Both the position numbers and the translations under genes were made by a program. Below are positions 8,651-18,059 of a DNA stretch of 64,000 nt, one piece after another (position 1 is the first letter of the stretch; each line of letters begins with the position of its first letter). Source of the DNA: Clostridium sp. OS1-26 (GTDB taxonomy: Bacteria; Bacillota; Clostridia; Clostridiales; Clostridiaceae); NCBI RefSeq assembly GCF_030915445.1, contig NZ_CP133264.1, positions 5,365,208 to 5,429,207 on the forward strand, given 5' to 3'. A model generated the notes under the pieces. It made no database searches, was not told the DNA's origin, and saw only the letters and a list, made by a program, of their open reading frames with translations.

Positions 8651-11600
8651 TTATTCTAACTGTTTTCTTACCTCTTGCATCCTTGAAAGTATTTCACTAT
8701 AGAAGGCAAAAAGTTCATCTCCATTTACCAATTGATATTTTCTAGTATCTAGTTCCTCTGCAATCTCTTTAATATTTTCTAGTAGTGTATTTACATTTAA
8801 AATAAGAGTTTCCGCTCCATCCTCCATTGAAAGTTGCTCAAGCTTTTTATCAGAAGTCTTGTCCACGATCATTCTTTCTCTTTCCTCAAGAGCAACATAT
8901 TTTCGGAATATAGCCTCATGTTGGTATTCTTTTTGTTTTAAAGCATTTATAAAAGGTTCAATATTTACCTTGCTGTCTTCTCCGCCGTTATAAACATAAA
9001 ACAATCCTTTTTTCACTATAGTGTCTGTATATAGTGCTCTTAAGAAGTTATCCAAGTCTAGTTCCGCTTTACTCATATCTTTTATTATATTTTCAAGTTC
9101 ATCTTTTTTAGCAGTAATTTCTTTGTATTTTTCAACTTCTGCTCTTACTAACTTAATAAGTTCTGGTGTTCTTATTAAATTATTTTTTGCCTTTTCCTCA
9201 TTGCTACTTTCAAAAATATAATATTTCTGCATGTCATGATTTTCTACAGGAGTAAGACCTGCTTTTAAAAGCTTCTTAATATCTGCTATAGCTCTTTTTA
9301 TCTCTCCTACATTTGGAATATCACTTTCTAGATTAATTGAATAATCTTTCATAAATTCATCAATGTCAAAATACTCAGTAACATTGCATTTATATTTTTC
9401 ATTACTACCTTTTTCGGTGTTTACAATACATCCAAATTCTATAGCTCTATCAAATAAACTTCTTACCTCAGCATTATAGCTCTTTAATCTCTTATTTGCA
9501 TAAGTCGTACCCCATGACTGCTCCGGAATTGGAGAAGGAAGATTTACCCAGTTTTTATCCCCATTTTGGTATAAGTGTCTTCCGATACCATCATGTTCAA
9601 ATAATGTATTTTCATATATTTCTTCATAATGCTTTATTGGAGTATAAGAATATAGAGGCACTCCATTTTTTGTATTTAACCAAAATATTCTATTAGTCAC
9701 CATACTCTCTTTTATATTTAAAGAATTACCTGTATTGGAATTTTTCTTATATTCTGTAATTCCTTCAAGAATCTTTTTAGCATTTCTTGGAACAGAAACC
9801 ATACTCCAAGATGGAAAATTTATTGCCTCCATATTGTTTAAATGGAAGATTGGAACTGCATCTTTATCAAGTCTAGGAGCAATTTGATTTTTAACTATGT
9901 TGATAATTGACTCATCTTTTCCATACTGTAGAGTCAAAAATTCTTCCATTGATTGAGTTATTACTCCTCCATATTCTTCAGATACAAAATCAGATATTGA
10001 CCCTACAATATCAATACGAACCTCATCTAACCATTTTTGAGACTCCTCTAAAAGCTTATTAGAAAATCTTCTTACTAATTCATCAGCAGTCTCTTTATTT
10101 ACTATATTTTCAATATAATCTTTTAAATCTGGTACACTTACTACTGTCCAAGAATAGCTTCTTCCTAGTGCTCCTTCTATTTCTTCTCCCTTGGCAAGTA
10201 TATCCCCGTCTTCTTTAAATATTTTGTTTAACTCGTTAAGTATTTCAGTATAGACTCTATAAATTTTGTTATTTAGATCACTTAAATCACTAATTACTTT
10301 GCTATAGAACTCTATCATTCTCATGATTCTTTCTTCTTCAGACCTTAGTATATACTCTTCACTTTTCGCTTCAATATAGTCATTCTTCTTGCTTTCCTTA
10401 GTAAATAAAATTGCTTTTTTGGCTTCGATAAACTTATCCTCAGCTAACTCTCTCTCAAATTTTATTTCCCTAGAAATATTTGAAAGTCTTTCTTGTAGTG
10501 AAGTTATTTCTGCTTCTACCGTCTTTACAATACAAAAACTGCTTGAAAACAATAATCTTGATGCATAAAATGGTCCCTTCTTAGCGTCTTTAAAAATTCC
10601 ATCTATTATTTCTTTTACACTTTTTTGAACTTCACCTGGATACTGAGTTTTTACTTTATTATACTCATTTGTGCAATCCCTTAAATATTCCTTCATGTCG
10701 TCATCAATGTCTATTGATTGCTTTTTTATTACATTATCATAGCTATATTTTTCTCTATTTTTATAACCAGTTAGAGGTTTTCTGCTCTGAAGTTGCTCCT
10801 CGAATCTTTCAATTACTGCATCTTCATCCAACTTGAGTTGTCTTATTACTGCATCTACCTCCTGCTCTGTTGGTATATTGTCAAACATATATTGCATTTT
10901 CTCAAAAAGTTTATAAGCAAGATATGTGGTTATTTCTTCAAGAGGCAGCACTGCAGAAGATGCGCCTATCATTGTATACTTATAATTTGACATATAAGGT
11001 TTTGCCATGTTGTCAGTATTTTGCTTTAAATTGCTAATATAGTCCTGTATTGCAAATTCTCCTCCTGACTCCCTTACTTCGTTAGACATAAAGTTTACTA
11101 TATTCTCTGCCGTAACATTCATACAATAATCATAGGCGTTACTCATAGGTCTGCCATCAATATTGGTTGCAGAAATCAAGTGACATAAATTAAATGGAGG
11201 CATTGGAGAGTCAACTGTAAGTCTATTTCTATACTTTTGTTTAAACCTTTCATGTCTATCTCCTATTCCCATAAGATAGTCCAATTCTTTAAGAGCTGCA
11301 AATCCATTTTTTATAATATAAGATTGAGAAGATTGATTGTCAGCTGCCTTTGATAAATTAACATCTGGTGTAAATAAATATCCCATAATATTAACTCTGT
11401 CATTGCCCTTAGCACCATTTATGCTATTCATAATTCCTCTTACTATGTAGGCAATGTCAATAAAAGTTCCTCCACCAGTTCCTCCTGAAAGTCCTGAAAG
11501 AATAAATACATGAAGCGGTTGGTCAGTATCTTCTTGAAGAAGTCTTATCTTCTTTTCTATACAATCAACTATTTCATTAATTTTAGTAAATAAAAGCAAT

Positions 11601-12058
11601 CTTCCTATTTGTCTGACTCCACCAGCACCATCAGCACCACTTTCTGAAGACAGTTCTGGTGCCAGCCATTCTTTAATACAATCATCTAGTATTGCTCTAT
11701 CGTTTAGGATAGATCTTATCTCTGCATTTGATAACATTACAAGCTCACTTTGAGGGTCAAGACCTACTCCACCTGTAGCTGGATACCTTTTTGTTTTTTC
11801 CTTTTGATTTGTTTCAAAGCCTAAAAATTCTACTTTTCTAGGCTTATCCTTTCTTGTATTTGAAATAATGTCTTCTTCTAAAATAAATCTTTTGCTGATT
11901 TGATATTTTAATCTTAACATAGCATCTATACCAGTTCCTCCAAGTCCTATTATGAGTACTGGATTTTCTATTGTCTCAATACGTATTTTATCACTTATAA
12001 TTCCTCCACCCTTGCTTACATCAAGGTCCTGGAGATGCTCTCTAACTCTAGTGTTCAT
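8651..12058 (-). CDS. Tubulin/FtsZ-like GTPase, large form
   Basis: This 1135-residue protein has the tubulin-superfamily layout in its first 250 residues. A first glycine-rich loop GLGGTG follows a hydrophobic strand (38-43), and the signature loop SGGTGGGT (191-198) follows the strand HVFILSGL. Between them is GADGAGGVRQIGR (141-153), a sequence I associate with the large bacterial tubulin-like family. The remaining 800 residues are mostly helical with long coiled-coil stretches, far beyond FtsZ length (350-400). By family it should bind GTP and may polymerise. Published comparative genomics of FtsZ-like families proposed such proteins as cores of membrane-remodelling systems with vWA proteins and a distinct GTPase, which matches this neighbourhood. 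Confidence 0.85.
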   Translation of the reverse strand: MNTRVREHLQDLDVSKGGGIISDKIRIETIENPVLIIGLGGTGIDAMLRLKYQISKRFILEEDIISNTRKDKPRKVEFLGFETNQKEKTKRYPATGGVGLDPQSELVMLSNAEIRSILNDRAILDDCIKEWLAPELSSESGADGAGGVRQIGRLLLFTKINEIVDCIEKKIRLLQEDTDQPLHVFILSGLSGGTGGGTFIDIAYIVRGIMNSINGAKGNDRVNIMGYLFTPDVNLSKAADNQSSQSYIIKNGFAALKELDYLMGIGDRHERFKQKYRNRLTVDSPMPPFNLCHLISATNIDGRPMSNAYDYCMNVTAENIVNFMSNEVRESGGEFAIQDYISNLKQNTDNMAKPYMSNYKYTMIGASSAVLPLEEITTYLAYKLFEKMQYMFDNIPTEQEVDAVIRQLKLDEDAVIERFEEQLQSRKPLTGYKNREKYSYDNVIKKQSIDIDDDMKEYLRDCTNEYNKVKTQYPGEVQKSVKEIIDGIFKDAKKGPFYASRLLFSSSFCIVKTVEAEITSLQERLSNISREIKFERELAEDKFIEAKKAILFTKESKKNDYIEAKSEEYILRSEEERIMRMIEFYSKVISDLSDLNNKIYRVYTEILNELNKIFKEDGDILAKGEEIEGALGRSYSWTVVSVPDLKDYIENIVNKETADELVRRFSNKLLEESQKWLDEVRIDIVGSISDFVSEEYGGVITQSMEEFLTLQYGKDESIINIVKNQIAPRLDKDAVPIFHLNNMEAINFPSWSMVSVPRNAKKILEGITEYKKNSNTGNSLNIKESMVTNRIFWLNTKNGVPLYSYTPIKHYEEIYENTLFEHDGIGRHLYQNGDKNWVNLPSPIPEQSWGTTYANKRLKSYNAEVRSLFDRAIEFGCIVNTEKGSNEKYKCNVTEYFDIDEFMKDYSINLESDIPNVGEIKRAIADIKKLLKAGLTPVENHDMQKYYIFESSNEEKAKNNLIRTPELIKLVRAEVEKYKEITAKKDELENIIKDMSKAELDLDNFLRALYTDTIVKKGLFYVYNGGEDSKVNIEPFINALKQKEYQHEAIFRKYVALEERERMIVDKTSDKKLEQLSMEDGAETLILNVNTLLENIKEIAEELDTRKYQLVNGDELFAFYSEILSRMQEVRKQLE

Positions 12059-12081
12059 ATTAATTCCTCCATTTTATCATC

Positions 12082-13827
12082 CTATTTAGCATGAAATTCC
12101 ATTATAATACTTTTAGGTACCTTATTTAAGATTACTGTTACCTTATTTTTATTATAAAGTGTCACCATAGAATCATTATCTAACTTTTTACCTGATTTTT
12201 GGATAACACATTCCGATTTATTAATTAATTCTATGCTATCATCATTTTTAAATACAAATTTTATGTTCTCTGTCTCTGAATATTCTTCTTTAAGTCCCAG
12301 TACATCAAAAAGTGTAAAGCTCCCAGTATAACCATCTAAATTCCTAAATTGAGGTGGTAAAACTTCAGCAGTATTTTCATCTCTAATTTGAAGCTCTACT
12401 CTTCCAAAGCCCTGTATGCGATTCCTTTTTACAAAAACATATATAGCATAAATTAAAGCAGCCGCCAAAATAGCTCCAATCACACCTAGAATTATAGGGT
12501 TTTGAAATATACCTTTTTTAGAAATTCCGCTTGCTTGAGATTTAGAACTCTCATCTCCTATAATTATAGCCGCACTTTCTCTATAAAAACTATTTCCGTC
12601 TACTCTTACTTTTAGTTCATACTTTCCTTCTCCTGGAAGCTGAAATTCTCCTTTAAATGAACTTTCTGTAACACTTAGCGGCACTTCTTTAAGAGAGTTG
12701 TCCTTTAAATTCTTAACAAGAAGCTTTGCTTTCATATTATTATACAGCTCTTTATCGGATATTTTCTGGCCATTGCTTGTAAAATAAGATTCTATATTTA
12801 TTTTATCCCCTTTACTTGGATTCTTAGGAGTAATACTTGCTTGTATTTGAAGGTCATAATTAAATATGTAACTTACTTTTATATTGCTTCCACTAACACC
12901 TTTAACTCTTACAGTCCATTGGCCCTCCGTAGGCTTAACTAGCTTAAGCATTGAATATTTCTTTGATGAGGTAAAAACTGCATTTGATGATGGTATTGCT
13001 ACTTCCTTACCAGATGGATCTAATAACTTTAACTCTATAGGTTTATCAGAAAGCATGGAGATATTTGCCTCTAATACATTTGAGTTTGGAATGTTAACTT
13101 TCAAATCTTGAAACTCTCCATTTCCAGTAATAGTGCCTCCATCTTGAACTTTCAACTTTGAATTATCTGCATAAATATCTGTAAGAATATTAGGAAGATC
13201 CGCTGCAGTATTAGTTATGTAATTTTTTCCTCTAGTTGAATTAGATATTTCGCTAAGTTGAGCCTTATCTACGGTACCATCATAATTTAAACCTATAGTA
13301 TATACAGGATAACCTTTGCTCTTGCATATGGTAAGAGCATTATTTAAATCATTTAAAGATTCTTGTGCGCTTCTCTGAGGATCATTTTTACCATCCGATA
13401 AAAGGATTATCATAGGCTCATGTCCTTTTTCATGACCACTATCCAACAATTTTACCGCTTCCAGTAAACCATATCCTGTATCGGTTTTTTGTCCAAGAGG
13501 AATATTAGAAGCCATATTTTTTATTCTATCCTTATCTTCCGTTGAATTTATACTGTCAAGATTATATTCTCTTACTATATTATCTGAATAGGCTACGAGA
13601 CCCACCTTATTTCCTTGCATTTGACCCATATCAAGGAACATTTTTATAGCCTCTGTTCTTATTTCTTCAGGATCGCTTTCTTTCATAGAACCACTGGAAT
13701 CCAGTACAAAAATCACGTCCATATTAGATGAAGATTGGCTAGCATATACCTTTGAAAATGGCATAAAAACTATTTGAAATACATATATTAAAGCTACAGC
13801 CAAAATCCATTTATTTTTAGTTTTCAC
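12082..13827 (-). CDS. Extracytoplasmic vWA protein with cytoplasmic tail
   Basis: A signal peptide (cleavage near VYAS, residue 30) is followed at once by a vWA domain with intact MIDAS residues D43, S45 and S47, a Thr-containing TDTGYG loop and a LSDGKND motif. Two beta-sandwich-like segments follow, then one membrane helix at about 445-468, then a basic KRN and a cytoplasmic tail of about 110 residues. The tail reads as a beta-rich domain (FGRVELQIRDENT, then VFKNDDSIELI). The topology would let an outside ligand-binding domain signal to the tubulin-like protein, whose gene starts 23 bases downstream. It differs from the vWA protein at 4674-5936 in having one helix instead of six. Confidence 0.85.
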   Translation of the reverse strand: MKTKNKWILAVALIYVFQIVFMPFSKVYASQSSSNMDVIFVLDSSGSMKESDPEEIRTEAIKMFLDMGQMQGNKVGLVAYSDNIVREYNLDSINSTEDKDRIKNMASNIPLGQKTDTGYGLLEAVKLLDSGHEKGHEPMIILLSDGKNDPQRSAQESLNDLNNALTICKSKGYPVYTIGLNYDGTVDKAQLSEISNSTRGKNYITNTAADLPNILTDIYADNSKLKVQDGGTITGNGEFQDLKVNIPNSNVLEANISMLSDKPIELKLLDPSGKEVAIPSSNAVFTSSKKYSMLKLVKPTEGQWTVRVKGVSGSNIKVSYIFNYDLQIQASITPKNPSKGDKINIESYFTSNGQKISDKELYNNMKAKLLVKNLKDNSLKEVPLSVTESSFKGEFQLPGEGKYELKVRVDGNSFYRESAAIIIGDESSKSQASGISKKGIFQNPIILGVIGAILAAALIYAIYVFVKRNRIQGFGRVELQIRDENTAEVLPPQFRNLDGYTGSFTLFDVLGLKEEYSETENIKFVFKNDDSIELINKSECVIQKSGKKLDNDSMVTLYNKNKVTVILNKVPKSIIMEFHAK

Positions 13828-13884
13828 AATAATAACACTCCTTATTATATCTAGTTTATATCACAATACACTTCTTCAATTTAT

Positions 13885-14970
13885 TTACTTCATATCTTGA
13901 TTTGTCTGCCCTAAAATCCACTCTACAGGTTCAAATATTCCCTGTGCCTTATAGGTTTCTCCAACACTTGAATGCCCTAAAGCACTACAAGAAAAAAACT
14001 GATAGTTTGAAAAGTTGTGTTCAAATTTTCGTATTAATTTTTCTTCTCCTGAATCTTTAAGGAACTCTATAATATCTTCTTGGTCTTCTAACACATCCAT
14101 CTTATTTACAATAACTGCAACAGGTATATCAATAAGCTTATTAAGTTTTATTTCTCTAACTTCTCTTAATCCTAATATAAAGCGATCTAATAAATCATTT
14201 ACGTTTGTATTACTAGGACTACTCTTTATAAACTCTTGCTTTTCTGAAATACTCTCTACCACTCCTTCTATAGATAGGGGGTCTATTATAAAAATCAGCC
14301 CATCAATATGTTTATAATAGTTGTGCCTTCTAATAGAAGCTCTTATATCAAAATACTCTCCTGCAATATCATACATATGCAAGAGTTTTTCACTACGAAA
14401 CTTATCTGAATTTATAAAAACACTATAAGGTGCTGTATCCTGCTTAATAGTTTTTTTAGGTAAGATCCCTCTGTTTAATGTATCTAGACATTCCCTAATC
14501 TTTGATTCTTCTTTTTCATTCAAGAATCTTATATTCCACTTTTTTGCTTTTGCAAGATCATTTATTAAAGTGTCTAATGCAGAGTACATAAAGGAGGTTT
14601 TTCCAGCAGATACTCCACCTATTATAGGTATACATATCGGCGATGTTTCCTTGCTTTCAATATTCTTAGAGCATCTAGGACATACAGCTCTAAGCTTAGA
14701 TCTGCCTGCAAAATTAGTTGAAGAGATCACCTCACCACACTCACAAGTTCTTTTCATAATTCCATATGGTCCCGCTTCTAATCTTTTATGGACTTTTTCA
14801 CAGCTTGGACATATATAATAAGGTATATTGAACTTTATATGACAATGAGGGCAAACGCCTGATATTCTTTCCCTTGTAAACTTTATTTTCTCCATGGCTA
14901 TAACTATGAAGTAAAATATATAAATAGGGATGCTTATAATTGTAATTATCAAAAATGTATAAAAAAGCAA
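13885..14970 (-). CDS. Membrane-anchored zinc-ribbon GTPase (GTPase B)
   Basis: An N-terminal membrane helix (FLIITIISIPIYIFYFIVIA) anchors the protein. Four cysteine pairs follow (C40/C43, C54/C57, C76/C78, C97/C100), probably two zinc ribbons. The GTPase core has the P-loop GGVSAGKT (118-125), switch II DIAGE (201-205), a FIIDP strand and a canonical NKMD (289-292). It is the only one of the three operon GTPases with a membrane anchor and the only one without a GAP1 gene next to it. The start is a TTG at 14970 overlapping the preceding gene by 22 bases; no strong Shine-Dalgarno is visible, consistent with translational coupling. Confidence 0.85.
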   Translation of the reverse strand: MLFYTFLIITIISIPIYIFYFIVIAMEKIKFTRERISGVCPHCHIKFNIPYYICPSCEKVHKRLEAGPYGIMKRTCECGEVISSTNFAGRSKLRAVCPRCSKNIESKETSPICIPIIGGVSAGKTSFMYSALDTLINDLAKAKKWNIRFLNEKEESKIRECLDTLNRGILPKKTIKQDTAPYSVFINSDKFRSEKLLHMYDIAGEYFDIRASIRRHNYYKHIDGLIFIIDPLSIEGVVESISEKQEFIKSSPSNTNVNDLLDRFILGLREVREIKLNKLIDIPVAVIVNKMDVLEDQEDIIEFLKDSGEEKLIRKFEHNFSNYQFFSCSALGHSSVGETYKAQGIFEPVEWILGQTNQDMK

Positions 14971-15350
14971 ATTGCATTTAAAATATTCCCCATTATGTAT
15001 ATGATAAATTGCGCAGTTTTTATCCTACCAAAGGTAAAGTATGATCCATTTATCAACTGCTGCTTTAAAACTAGAATTTTACCCTTATTAACAGAAGTCG
15101 CACTTTTATATGTATTATTTAAATCTTCATACTGCTTGTAAAAAAAATATTTTTCCTTTGCTGGTTCGTAAAATTCTCTTTTGGTCTTCAGTGAATTTCC
15201 TTTATGAATGCTGTATCTTAAGCCTCTAAAATAGCTATCTACAGTTTTAAAAAATCCTTCACCTATTCCTATGACGGCTCCAGCTATAATAGCTATTATT
15301 GATCCTAATACTATAAAAATAGCTCCTATAGCTTCAAGTATTCCTCCCAA
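14949..15350 (-). CDS. Small membrane protein of the GTPase operon
   Basis: This 133-residue protein has a glycine/alanine/isoleucine-rich N-terminal membrane helix (IGAIFIVLGSIIAIIAGAVIG) and a second hydrophobic segment at the extreme C-terminus. A charged loop of about 75 residues between them has several Tyr-Phe-Lys clusters. No known family is recognised. The TTG at 15350 is preceded by AAGGAGT at good spacing. It sits between the long GAP1-like gene and the membrane-anchored GTPase and overlaps the latter, so it may be that GTPase's membrane partner. A hairpin-like topology with both ends in the membrane is possible. Confidence 0.6.
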   Translation of the reverse strand: MGGILEAIGAIFIVLGSIIAIIAGAVIGIGEGFFKTVDSYFRGLRYSIHKGNSLKTKREFYEPAKEKYFFYKQYEDLNNTYKSATSVNKGKILVLKQQLINGSYFTFGRIKTAQFIIYIMGNILNAICFFIHF

Positions 15351-15373
15351 AAAATCACTCCTTCGATTTAAAA

Positions 15374-18052
15374 CTATTCGCTACTTTCTAAAAAGGTTAA
15401 AAGGGTTTCTTTTTGTTTTTTCTCTCTTGCTTTATCCTTAATTATTGACCACTTCTCTATAATTTCCACCTTATTTTTATAAGCGTTAACTTTTCTTTTA
15501 AAATAATTATCATAAGCCTCCAACTTTTTTTCAGAGCTTTCTTTTAGTATATTTATAATTCTATTTTCTAAGTATTCTTCTGTTTCTTCCTTTACTTTCA
15601 TGTCATTTTTAAATAGGAATATTAAGAAATCAATAAATACTTGATAGCCTTCTCTATTATTAGATTTTAATATATCTTTGTATTGTTTAGTAAGAACAAT
15701 ATTATCTAATACATTAAAGTATTTATTATAATAAATTTCTTCATATTCTGAGCAAAATAAAGCCTTCTTTACTTTGTCGTGCTCAGATGGACTCTGAAGG
15801 TATACACATAAGTTGTTAAAAAAACTTTCTAAGAGCTTTTCATAGCTCTTAGCATCTATATTTAAAAAGTCAACTTTAAGATTTTCTAAATGATTTATTT
15901 TAAATGCTGCATCACTATCTTCAATCTTCTGTATACTATAAATTAGCTCTATTATATTGCAAGGTGTTTTTATACTACATTCACTCTTTAGTTCAAACAT
16001 TTTTCTAATAGTATAACTTTCTAAAGCTACCTTCTCTACATTAATTTTATCTTCTAACTCTATAAAAAATATTTTTAGTACATCTTCATCTATATATTGG
16101 CATAAGGACTTTTTATCTATATAACTTATAATTTCTTTATATTCCTCTAAAGAGAGCTCTCCATCTTCACATAAACTTAGATACAGCCTAAGTGCATCTG
16201 AGAACTTTTTCTCTCTATAATTTTCAAAATAATTAAAGACTTTATAACAATAAGATATAAAAAACTCTTTTTTATTACTCTCATCTCTTAATTCGATACT
16301 GTACATAGAAAATAAAAAGTCATTTGCATTAGTTAACTGACTTATACATGTGCATGTCTTCTTTTTCCACTCTTCATCTATTCTTCCTTCTTCTATAATA
16401 AACCTTACTAAGGTCTCCTCAATACTGCTGTCTTTATACAAATAATTATTAATAGAATATGCCTTAGTAATTATTTCCGGAAAATATTCATATTCACATT
16501 TTAAAGTATGAAGAGTGTCTAAAATGTCCTCCGGAGATTTTATAAGTATGCTTAAGCATTTGTTTAAAAGTATAGTTATGTTCTTAGCGTCTTCTGATTT
16601 TATATTGAAAAGATCTATTCCGTCACCATCACTATATTTATCATTAAACGCTATAATGTCACTAATCAAAGACCTAAAATAAAATTTAGCATGTCTTATT
16701 TTACCTCCTTCAAGGTAAGTTTGAAGCTCTTTTATCCTAGACTTATGAAGAGATAATTTTACCAACTGTCCAAGAGTAACTTCTTCTATTTTCCTTATTC
16801 TTTCATGTAAACTTAATATATCTTCTACATTGATATCTTCATTATCTATGACTAAATAATGTATAGAATTAAAATAGAACTCATAAGCTTTTCTTATATG
16901 TTCGCTATCATTAGTTTCTCTTCCTACCATAAATAAAAATTTTGTTATCATCTCTGCTAATTCAACATCTACTTGCGTGCTAATTTTTTCAAGATTAGGA
17001 TCGAGCTGCTGAAAAAGCTGTCTATAAGCCTGAATAGATTTATAGTTAACTGCAAAACTTACCGCCCTTTTAACATCTTCTATAGTTGATTTTTCAACCC
17101 CTCTATTTACCATGTTATACAAGCACACGCAGTTATCTATATTTTCATCTAGAACATTATATTCAAATTGATCGAGAAAGGATATAAAAGGTAAAAATGT
17201 TTCCTTTGAAACTGTATATCCTACTTCTGCTCTCTTTATAAAACTACTATTATAGGTCAAATCCGAATTCTGCCCATTGATAAAGTCAAAAACATTATAT
17301 TTATAAGACTTTTGAATATCTCTAAAATTAAATTTACTTCCTTCTCTGTCTACAGCACAAATCATATAAGAAGCATCATCGGGATTGTAACAATAGGTAG
17401 TAAAGCTAAATTGCTGTGCTAATTTCCTAGGTAAAGACATCTGCACTGCTCCAATCCAGTATGCAGTGTTGTCTTTATAATCACAAAATATTATTTTTTT
17501 CTCAGTTTTATTAAATTCTATAGCTGACTTCATTAATTCTATGAAATCTTTACTCCTTTTCCCAACATCTGTTCTCTTTAAGAAATTACCTATTGAATCG
17601 AAACAAATAGAGTTACCTAAATGTATTTCCTCCAGCTCAGGTAAATACTGTATTTCCGATATATTTTCTTCTTCAGGAGTCAATCCAGTTCTAAAGGTAA
17701 TTGATTCATAAAGCTCTATAGGATAGAATGTCCATGGCTTGTCAGATACAAGTACATGACAAAAATAATTTCCATATCTCCCTGAGTAATCTTTGCCCAC
17801 ATATTTAGCAGAAGAAATGCAGTATTTTCCCGTCTTTAATCTAAAAGATGAAAATGCTATCGGAAATAACTCATCTATTTCTTTATCTGAAGGTTGTGTG
17901 GGAAGGTTGTCTGGAGGTATATAAACACAATAACCTTCTATCTCTTTTCTTTCCTCTTCAGTAATTCCCCTTGACATAGAATAGGTTTGAAATCCCATTC
18001 CGAAAGACAGTCCCTTCTTACATGAAGTGTAAAAAAGCTGTTGAACTGCCAT
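15374..18052 (-). CDS. GAP1-like GTPase-associated protein, long form
   Basis: The first 250 residues correspond to the GAP1 N-terminal domain seen also in the 373-residue protein at 1532-2653. Shared features are QQLFYTS at the start, SAKYVGKDYSGRYGNYF near residue 100, an SITFRTGL strand and a later LARQFSFTTY element. Residues 300-892 are almost wholly helical and acidic/lysine-rich, resembling a long solenoid or coiled scaffold. The start codon follows AAGGAAGTGA, which contains the stop of the upstream GTPase gene (7 bases between genes), so the two are translationally coupled. I infer that this protein is the dedicated partner of GTPase A. GAP activity is not demonstrated for the family. 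Confidence 0.8.
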   Translation of the reverse strand: MAVQQLFYTSCKKGLSFGMGFQTYSMSRGITEEERKEIEGYCVYIPPDNLPTQPSDKEIDELFPIAFSSFRLKTGKYCISSAKYVGKDYSGRYGNYFCHVLVSDKPWTFYPIELYESITFRTGLTPEEENISEIQYLPELEEIHLGNSICFDSIGNFLKRTDVGKRSKDFIELMKSAIEFNKTEKKIIFCDYKDNTAYWIGAVQMSLPRKLAQQFSFTTYCYNPDDASYMICAVDREGSKFNFRDIQKSYKYNVFDFINGQNSDLTYNSSFIKRAEVGYTVSKETFLPFISFLDQFEYNVLDENIDNCVCLYNMVNRGVEKSTIEDVKRAVSFAVNYKSIQAYRQLFQQLDPNLEKISTQVDVELAEMITKFLFMVGRETNDSEHIRKAYEFYFNSIHYLVIDNEDINVEDILSLHERIRKIEEVTLGQLVKLSLHKSRIKELQTYLEGGKIRHAKFYFRSLISDIIAFNDKYSDGDGIDLFNIKSEDAKNITILLNKCLSILIKSPEDILDTLHTLKCEYEYFPEIITKAYSINNYLYKDSSIEETLVRFIIEEGRIDEEWKKKTCTCISQLTNANDFLFSMYSIELRDESNKKEFFISYCYKVFNYFENYREKKFSDALRLYLSLCEDGELSLEEYKEIISYIDKKSLCQYIDEDVLKIFFIELEDKINVEKVALESYTIRKMFELKSECSIKTPCNIIELIYSIQKIEDSDAAFKINHLENLKVDFLNIDAKSYEKLLESFFNNLCVYLQSPSEHDKVKKALFCSEYEEIYYNKYFNVLDNIVLTKQYKDILKSNNREGYQVFIDFLIFLFKNDMKVKEETEEYLENRIINILKESSEKKLEAYDNYFKRKVNAYKNKVEIIEKWSIIKDKAREKKQKETLLTFLESSE

Positions 18053-18059
18053 AGCTGAA

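Noticed and set aside
9021-10990. Several plus-strand frames inside the tubulin-like gene
   Set aside because: Short hydrophobic shadows of a strongly coding minus-strand frame with tubulin motifs.
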